Assembly (NCBI GenBank): GCA_033065855.1
Contig: JAVXUO010001346.1
Coordinates: 62,001 to 126,000 of the forward strand
Length of the DNA stretch: 64,000 nucleotides
Source of the DNA: Escallonia rubra
Taxonomy: Eukaryota > Streptophyta > Magnoliopsida > Escalloniales > Escalloniaceae
Direction of reading: 5' to 3'
This document shows positions 55,736 through 64,000 of this stretch, piece by piece. A model generated the notes under the pieces. The model was not told the origin of the DNA and searched no databases. It saw only the letters and a program-made list of their open reading frames with translations. How positions within the stretch are numbered: the stretch's first letter is position 1; each line of letters begins with the position of its first letter. Both the position numbers and the translations under genes were made by a program.

Positions 55736-58700
55736 GTCTACCAACAGTGCTGGTCATTAATGGAACGTCCAATAATGGTTGGGGTTCTTTCTTTCCTTGT
55801 CTACTATTTCCAAAACCCTCATGCCCCACCAATTTGAATGGCTGACAATACATTTTACTGCATTAGAAGTTGCAAAGGCCCTCTTCTGCATTCACCCAAT
55901 AAAAGCATCGGGCCCATATGGCATTCTTGCTATAGTATACCAACAGTGCTGGTCATTTATGGAACGTCCAATAACGACTGTGGTTATTTCTTTCCTTTGA
56001 TCTAGATATCTTTTATCAGAGGTGAATAATTCATTTCTAATCCTCATTCCAAAAATTAAACATCCATTCCAACCTGGTGATTTCAGACCAATCTCTCTTT
56101 GCAACACTATCTATAAAGTCAAATCCAAAACTTTAGCAAATCGTGTAAAATCTATCCTCAACCATCTCATCTCGAAGGAACAATCGGTATTTATACAAGG
56201 AAGATTTATCTCAGATAACATCCTCATTACCCAAGAACTGACAAATAAGATACGGAACCATAATGGATCTCGGAAGATGCTTGGGGCAGTTAAAATGGAC
56301 ATGAGTAAAAAGCCTATGATCGAGTGAATTGGACCTTCTTCGAGGCTACTCTCAAGCATATGAATTTTTCCAGCCACCTAATTCGACTTATTATGAAGTG
56401 TGTCTCTTCGGTTTCATATCAAATTCTTATCCATGGGTCCCTCTTATCAAGAATTCTTCCCCCATGTGGACTAAAACAAGGTGACCCAATATCACCATAT
56501 ATTTTCATCTTATGCGTCGAATCTCTTTCCTCAGCGCTTAACCATGCGCAGACAATATGAATGATCAAAAGAATCAAGGCAGGTATTTGCAATCCGCCGA
56601 TAAACCATCTACTCTTTACAGATGACACCTTGATATTCACAGAATTCTCGAACCAATATGGGTCACACTTGGCAAATACCCTGGCCTCCTACTCTAGCAA
56701 GGTCCATTCAAATAACTAGACAAATGGGGCTTCACTGCATCTACATGCTTTGGGAAGTATCTGGGAGGATCTCTGGATATTGTCACCCATCGAAAAGAAT
56801 TTTTCTGCCTCCTTGTAGAAAAAATTCGACAACGATGTGCGGGATGGAAATGACTTTTACTCAATAAAGCTGGTAGAGCTACCCTCATCAAATCAACTAT
56901 CTCGGCATTACTTTAGTACCAAATGCAGGTATACCTATTTCCACGTTATGTGTGCAAGCAAATCAATTCTATAATGGGAAATTTTTGGTGGTTTGGTAAC
57001 GAAAACCGGCGAAGTATCCATGGATTAGCTGGCGTCATCTCTGTGCACCAAAGGAAATGGGGGGACTGGGTTTCCGAGATACCCACCTTCTTAACAAAGC
57101 TTTACTTGCTAAATCGAGCTGGCGAATAATGAACGACCTTGACAACTTTCTTGCTAAAGTCCTTTTGGGGAAATATTGTGTCTGTAACTCCTTCTCTACC
57201 TGCCCTGTAAAAGGTAATTTTTCTTGGGGTTGGTGAAGCATCCTGGCTGGAAAACAAGTATTAGCTCTCGGTCTCAGATGGCAAGTCGGGACTGGATCGA
57301 ATATATCTATCTGGAATGATCACTGGATCCAGAATACTGAAAATATCCTTGCTGGTGAAGTGAATCATCTATCAAACAGGGATGACCTTCCTATGAGGGT
57401 TTGTGATTTGATCGAACAAAACAAGTAGAACCAGTCTCTTCTCTCAACTCTTCTACCGCAGCATATAGTAAACAAGATCTTTTCCATACACGTCTCAAAC
57501 CACCCATTAGTTGACCATCAGGTTTGGAAGGCAACAAGTTCTGGCACCTACTTGGTGGCTTCAGCATACAAATTGCTTTACCATAAAGATGCTACAGACC
57601 GGCGAGGAAATCAGCCACAAAATACGCCTTCTTCCTGTGACAAATCCTTATGGAACAAATTATGGTCACTCCATTTGCCTCCTAAAATCATATATCTTTT
57701 TTGGCAAACCTTCTGGGACCGACTACCAACTCAATCAAAGCTTTGTCAGCTAAATATTATCACTAACCCTTTATGTTCCATTTGCTCTCTTGAACCTGAA
57801 ACCTTAAATCATCTTTTTCTTTAATGCCCTGGCATCCGGCCCATTTGGTTTGAAGGACCGCTGTGTTTAAAAACCGACTTGATTAGTCCCTCATTCCGCG
57901 AATGGCTGATTGCTTGGGTCAAAAATACCAAAATTGCGAACTCAAATAATCATAGCTTTGTTAGTATAGCTGCTATGGTTTGGTATATATGGTTAGCGAG
58001 GAACCATTTTGTTTTTAAACTCACTTCTACCCACCCTTTGCATTCAATTCGCGAAATCTATAACCTTACTTTCTTAATCCTCTCTTAAATCTCTTCGCCT
58101 GACCCACCAGCCTGCGTTTAGATTAAAAGTTCAACCCACCCTTCCTTTAGTAGTTGAACATAATACCCACATTTGCACAAACCCCTCTTCTAGCCCTATC
58201 TGTATGTTCATGGCAATCTCGTACAATTGGTCTACTATGAAAACTGGTATTGGTTTCTCCTGCCTCAATAACAATAACAGTAGATGTAGTTCGACTACTA
58301 TATTGGCATGGGTTTCAGATCGTCATACTGCACTTGCCAAATGACTCTTACTTACAACAAAGTGGGCTCAATCACATAATTTAATGCATATCATCATTTT
58401 CACTGACTATTCATTCATCCTTTCACAGATTCTGGATTCTAAAGATATTAGAGTTATGGTGGGCACTCTATTGTACGACTTTTGTTATGTTGTTACTAAC
58501 TTCCACAGTATGACCAGGGTATCACCGATGGATCTCAAAGAGGCTAAATCTTTAGCAACTTTTTCTTGTCAGGCCAGGATTGACGTACACCAAGACTGGC
58601 TAAACGACTCTTTGTTACAACATGATCTATGCTATCTGCACTAAACAACGCCCCTTTTTTTTATTTTTGGGATGGTGTTGTATTCTAGTAGTTCTGTTTT

Positions 58701-58804
58701 TCGTTTTGCTATGACCATGATATATCATGGGGACTACCTTATTGTAATCCACTTTTATGGCGTCCTTTTAATGCTATTCTCATCTTTTATCAAAAAAAAA
58801 AAAA
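55736..58804 (+). mobile_element. 5'-truncated LINE (L1-type) with 15-bp target-site duplication
   Basis: AACAATTGAACTAAT flanks the element at 55721-55735 and 58805-58819, and the 3' end is a poly-A tract. The plus strand carries broken reverse-transcriptase pieces: LILIPKIKHPFQPGDFRPIS, LANRVKSILNHLISKEQSVF, GLKQGDPISPYIF and, at about 56611-56640, LLFTDDTLIF with the catalytic DD. Then comes a zinc-binding RT-C-terminal domain (LWNKLWSLHLPPKI and CSICSLEPETLNHLFL, about 57640-57830), and an RNase H-like tail to about 58640. Frameshifts and stops interrupt it, for example before NWTFFEATLKHMNF. The endonuclease domain is missing. It cannot be active. Confidence 0.92.
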
Positions 58805-58819
58805 AACAATTGAACTAAT

Positions 58820-59378
58820 TGGAGCACATTTCACCTACAATTGCTTATCTGAGGACTCCAATGCTATACCGAAGTAAGTCATTATTAATTGAACATCATC
58901 TCTTAACATGTTTCACACACGCATTCAATTCTCACACCAACTTCTTTCACAAATACAGAGCTCAGTGTGAACTAATAGATAGTTGTATGACTCTACAGCA
59001 AACACTATTTGAAACAAAGCAAATTTTATTTTTTTGGGATAACAGCTGAACAGGTCGCTGAAATTGAATAAAATAATGCAATTAAATTCTTGCAGGCATC
59101 AAGTTCCGAGGTATTCACAAAATATATCTTGTCCAACTAGATCCGCCAATGTACCCTCCATCAATATCCTTTCCATACGAATGAAACATCAAATAGAAAT
59201 TGAGGAGAGTGTATGTTGCGTAAAATATGTCATTACTTTGCATGTGTTGTGCAATAAATAACTGAATAACTGCAGCGTATGTTATGCGTAAATAGTATGT
59301 AAATATAAGCATCATATAGTCTTTTCGCTTCCAAACTTAACATATTCAGTGACATATTTATTTGTTTAAAATAACTCA
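58820..59378. other. Intergenic DNA between two transposons
   Basis: No gene recognised; only short frames. Confidence 0.5.
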
Positions 59379-59386
59379 GGAGTGAA

Positions 59387-60787
59387 CAGGGGCGGATGCA
59401 CGTTGGGACAAGAAGCCCCTTCACTTCTGGGGAAATTTTTTTTTTTTGGGAATTGCATTGACCCCGTTCCCCAATCCCTGATACACCGTTCCCCGAGAGA
59501 GGCGCAATCGACTCTCTCTCTCTCTCTCTCTCACATGATCTCACCGGCGACCGGTGGACAGTGAACCGACCGGCGACAGATCCCACCCACCGGCCACCTT
59601 GACCTTCAGTCCTTCACTCCTTCAGACAGTAGCTTCTACGACGACGGAGTGACGCCGTGAGCCCGTGACCGGACGACGACCTCCCGTAGTCCCGCGAGTC
59701 CCGCGACGCCCTTGAAGAACCAGATCTGAGACTGAGATCTTGTCATCTTGACCGCCGACGACCTCCCGCAGTCCCGCGCCGACGCCGACGCCGGCTGCTG
59801 CCGCCTGCCTGCTGGGGCCTGGGAGTGCCGAGTGCTGGCTGTTGAGGCAGCTGAGCTGCTCTGCTAAGTGCTGACTGCTCACAGCTCAAGTATAAGTGTG
59901 TCTGCCTAACTGCCTTATTGCCCTAAGCAGTTAAGCCCTTCGGCCCCTTCCAGCTTCCACTGCCTCACTGAGTCACTGGACATTTAGTGACAAAAAATAG
60001 TGTGAGGCTCTTCAACTTTTATCATTTCTTTCTTGCTTTTGATCTAAAATTTTGTACAATGGTCAATGCTGCAAAATACTGCTTCACTGCTTCTGCTTGT
60101 CTGCTTCTAAATTCTAATAATTTGTACAATGAAGCAAAATAAATAAATAAACAAAGAAAAGAACTTATTTCATTTTATACTAAATGTCTAGAATACCTTA
60201 TATAGTTATATTGATCATTGATGTCTTATGTCTAACCAAATAACCAATGACAATTTTATGTGAATTTTGGCCACCTTAATCCTTAAAAGGCTTAGATATA
60301 ATTGTTATTTGTTAAACTTTGTTCTGAACACTATACAAAGAAGATGAAACCTTATAAAAACCCTAAACAAGAATTAAATATGAGCTTCATTTTTAGCCAC
60401 CTTGGCTTCACTGTTATCACTATATAATTATTATGGTGAATTGGTGATTGGTGACAAAAGTAGAGTTCACATTAAAAAATAACTCTAAATAAGCACCTTA
60501 TTATTAGGTGTCAATTTTGTAGAACTGTACAAGCACAATTAGAAGTACTAGGGCACCGCGACCCCTTTCTCGTTCCCCCAGACGTCGTTCCCCGAGACCC
60601 ACACTCGGAGAATGCAATATGATATATTGTGCCTTGTGATTTATTACTCAACCAGAAATATTGTTCATTTGTGAAATATTGTATGCTTTTTAAATGCACT
60701 TTGTTTTAATATTATTTTAATAAAAAATAATATTAAATTCGATATAATTTTTGTCCCACCTAAAAAAAGTTCCTGGTTCCGCCACTG
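59387..60787. mobile_element. Non-autonomous hAT-type transposon with perfect 8-bp duplication (second)
   Basis: Starts CAGGGGCGGATGCACG and ends CCTGGTTCCGCCACTG, so the opposite strand starts CAGTGGCGGAACCAGG. GGAGTGAA flanks both sides (59379-59386 and 60788-60795), a perfect 8-bp target-site duplication. The 1401-bp interior has a CT run, a GC-rich CCGACGACCTCCCG-type stretch like that in the element at 23932, and no transposase frame. Confidence 0.9.
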
Positions 60788-60795
60788 GGAGTGAA

Positions 60796-63700
60796 GTACA
60801 CTATATAAAAGGGAGTGACTTCGTCCAACTTAATGTTTTTAGCATATTACCTACTAGTTTCCACATAATTACAGCCATGCAACCCGACCGAGTCACGTAG
60901 GCTGTATGTCAGTTTTTTTTTAAATTCCAAAATTTTCACATAATTATGTTTATGCAGCCCTCAAAGAGAAGTGACAATTCTCATCTTCTTTCATTTCCTT
61001 CGGTTACCGCTTCAACATCCACCGCCGACCATTGTACCATGCGGCCACAGCTCTACAAAGCATCCTCATCCTCGTTGCCGTGTCACACATTACCATCAAT
61101 CTTTCGCACATCACCACCACTAGCACCACCGCTATCATAACAACAAAGCCATAATTTGAAACTCCTCCTTTTGCAAAATTGTTAAAGAGTCTAGCTCCGC
61201 CCTTTCACATTTACAAAGCCTCTAGAATATCAGGATATAGTTATAAAATTTATTTATTTTCAGTTTCACCAGCTATTAGCTAACCGCCGCTGCAACCATG
61301 GATCGGACTTGACTGGCCTTTAGGCAATTAGTAAAAAAGACAATTATGTCTTACTTTGAAACTCACTTATTATTTCATTAAGGGCAAATATGTCATTTCA
61401 TTTGATATCATAATCCTAATGCAACTCTAATTTCTCTCTCTTTCTCTCTCCTAACCACCACAACTATACCCTAGCCGTTGTCGCCATCCCCATGTTGTCA
61501 CGACCATTCCCCCGCCGCCACTGCCATCCCCAAATGCCACCATTTACCCATCAAATGCCGCCACCATCCCCCGATATCTTTACAATCACGTCGGCAACCC
61601 CCCTTGGTTGTGCACCCACCATCATAATCCCCACCGGGAAGGGGGGGTGATTTTCATGCCACCTAGCTTTCTTGTCGCGTCAAGCGTTGCGGGGCTGTAG
61701 TTGCCGCCACCGTTTATTGGGGGTGGTGGCGATGGTCAGAGAAGAAAGTGAATAATACCCTTCTATGTTATAGCAACATATATAAAAAAAAAATCCCGAT
61801 CATTTATTTTATTTATCTTGTTTTTAGTGTCATCGGAAGGTAACTACAGATAACTAGTACGGAGCATATTAGAAAGCTGAACCCCAGCCCAATATCTTGT
61901 TCACTAATCCTCCACCGTCGGCCCACGAGCCCCTGAATAGATGTGGGCACTCGTTACGTCCCCTTGGGCCATTTGTTGATCTCAATTCCCAAGAGACCAC
62001 ATTAACTTATCTTTTCTTTACTTGGTTTGTGCAACTTGGACCTGGACTTCAAGAAGACAGCCCACCTAGGTGAAAGTTACATTTGTTTACCTATAAAAAA
62101 AAAACAAAAACTTGTGTTGAAATTGAATTTTGTTAAAGTGACTGCAAACAATTGGTGTCGTTAGTAGAGAAGGACTTCCCCGAAAATCAGCGGGCTAGAG
62201 GAGTTGTTCCCCTTAATGACTAGTATTCCATTCATGTTGTTGCTATATACTTAAGTTATGTATTGTGTGCTTGCAAGAAATGTTATCCGATTTAGTTTGT
62301 AAAGTCCTTGGGGTTCATCTAGAAAGGACGAGGACTAGGGCTCGTAAAAAATACTGAATGGTTTGGCACTAATAGTCCAGGACCGTTGGGCATAATATAA
62401 TCCTTAACTTTTCGTTCGAGATATTTATATTGAATAGTTCGGAACCAATAATTCAAGACTCTGGGACATAATATTACTCTTAGCTCCTTCGTTTATAACA
62501 CTTGCCGTCGAAATTCAACTTCTAAAATAGTCAAATCACGTGATATCTAGTACAGTAGATTAATTATGCAATATTTTGGTCAGATGACGAAAATGCTGGA
62601 AATGCGTTGCTGAGGATTAATTTCTCCTCCGGAAGTGTATGCGAACAAGTAGTGGCCTTAATCCAATTGGCGGCTGCGCATTGTATTTAATTACTCCTGG
62701 CATAGCTCCTAGGCTTGTAGTTAAATAAGTTAAAAAAAATTAGTAGTATTTATATATAATACTAATTTTTGTTGTTTAGTTGGGCATGTTCTCTTTAAAA
62801 GTCGTTCTCTTCTCTTCTCCGTGACGTATTATTCTAAGAAAAGCGATTATCATAAAACATAAGTTAACTTATTACTTAGGTAAGGCCCTGAGACTCGAAT
62901 CTGGAATTTGTACAGTACTTAAAGATCTTTGACGTTAGAATATAATATCCATAACAAAGCAAGAAAAAAAAATTGACAATTGAAAATAAAAAGTGAAGTT
63001 TAGCTAAATAGTTCCTTTTCGTCGCTGTATTTTATTTATTTGCAGTGCACGTATATCTTCCACGATTCCATTAACGGGAAAAAAACGTAAACTCTTCCAC
63101 GTTTGGTCGAAGTTCTCCTCATCGGCCATCCATAAATTGCTTTCTTAACTACGATATTAAAAAAAAAAAAAGATTCACACATTAACCGGATACAATTATA
63201 GCCACTTGATAGACAAAAGAGTGAGGATAGAGAAGAGAAATCAAGTTGGGAGAAGTTACGTACCGTGTGATATAGAGGCGTGTAGCAAGCTTAAAAAGTA
63301 GGAAATCATTTATTTAGGTTGATGAGAAAATAAATAAAATAATCATTACTAATCTCTCATTTAGGAATGGAAAAAATGATTTCAACATACAGAAAAAGTG
63401 GTGTCCTGGAAAAATTAAAAAAAAATCCTACCGTATAAGGGTGATCTCCCTTTATTTTAGCATAGATAAATCAAATTAAAATATATACTAAACAATAAAG
63501 CACTTCGAAATTAATGTATAACAAGTGTCGTGAGTATATAGGTTGACGTCATCTTACGATTAGTTTTTATTATCCACAAAGGTACCTCAGGTGCAGCAAT
63601 GTCGTTTTATAAAAATGAGTTGACATGTCTAAACAAAGTTAAATCCCAGGAACTGGGGCTCATTACCTAAACAAGGCTGCTAGTGTGGAGCTCTCCACTT

Positions 63701-64000
63701 GTTCTTGGCCAGTGGCAATCATTGTCTCAGACGATTAAACATTTAAAATTTAAAAAGAAAAGAGAGACAAGATGTTATTATCAACCCTCACCGTCCCTTT
63801 GTTTCTTTAATTCCTTGATTAATTAAGAAATATAATTAGTCGTACAGACGTTAGAAAAGCCCTGTATATATCGTTAATATAATCTTTTTTATGCGATAGC
63901 CTCGTAGGGCTTTGTCATCAACAACAACCCAGTTCCTCTTTGGGGACAATCAAAACATTGTCATCGATATCGATTCATTTACAACGCTTAACCTATACGG
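60796..64000. other. Gene-free window end
   Basis: No gene recognised. A CCACC/CATCCCC-rich island at about 61440-61740 resembles the islands at 34105-34255 and 40835-41130. The rest is AT-rich. The final 200 bp could be promoter of a gene beyond the window, but nothing shows this. Confidence 0.5.
62352..62503. repeat. Diverged 76-bp tandem duplication
   Basis: Units 62352-62427 and 62428-62503 share TA.TGAAT.GTT.GG.AC.AATA.T and GGGCATAATAT/GGGACATAATAT plus CTTTTCGTT/CTCCTTCGTT in order. Identity is roughly two thirds to three quarters by eye. Confidence 0.7.

Overview
This is plant nuclear DNA, most likely from a dicot. It is AT-rich, its genes have GT-AG introns, and it carries typical plant transposon fossils. 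Seven intact protein-coding genes can be read: SYP31 (4258-10485, minus), ribosomal stalk protein P0 (11716-14183, plus), two nearly identical germin-like proteins (15801-16421 and 26256-26876, plus), the ER chaperone BiP (17831-20833, minus), an HSPRO-type stress regulator (35261-36697, plus), a chloroplast-type TPR-like protein (42280-44581, plus) and the GT64 glycosyltransferase EPC1 (45811-52318, minus). An eighth single-exon gene (21323-22186, plus) encodes a charged coiled-coil protein with a hydrophobic C-terminal tail that I do not recognise. For the spliced genes I joined exons by hand at GT/AG sites. Phase closes at every junction and the protein lengths fit the families.

Layout: 1-4.2 kb holds no convincing gene apart from one possible terminal exon. 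At 4.2-14.2 kb SYP31 and P0 are divergent housekeeping genes. At 14.9-27.6 kb lies a germin-like locus made by segmental duplication: two intact copies, one decayed copy, and a 1.8-kb hAT-type element inserted in the second block. BiP and the tail-anchored gene sit inside this locus, head to head across 489 bp. That short spacer holds two ERSE-type elements and a BiP TATA box, so the unknown gene may share ER-stress control. From 27.6 to 35 kb the DNA is gene-poor and rich in small transposons (foldback MITE, SINE, hAT-type element, Tourist-like MITE). HSPRO stands alone at 35-37 kb with a rapid-stress promoter motif. At 42-52.5 kb the TPR gene and EPC1 converge. From 52.5 kb to the end there is mostly repeat DNA, including a 5'-truncated LINE with a 15-bp target-site duplication and another hAT-type element with a perfect 8-bp duplication.

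The genes do not form one pathway, though several belong to the secretory system: BiP (ER folding), SYP31 (ER-Golgi fusion), EPC1 (Golgi glycosylation) and the germin-like proteins (secreted cargo). I see this as ordinary plant gene content rather than an evident cluster. The least explained items are the tail-anchored coiled-coil gene beside BiP, BiP's DDEL terminus, and two small unassigned coding exons.
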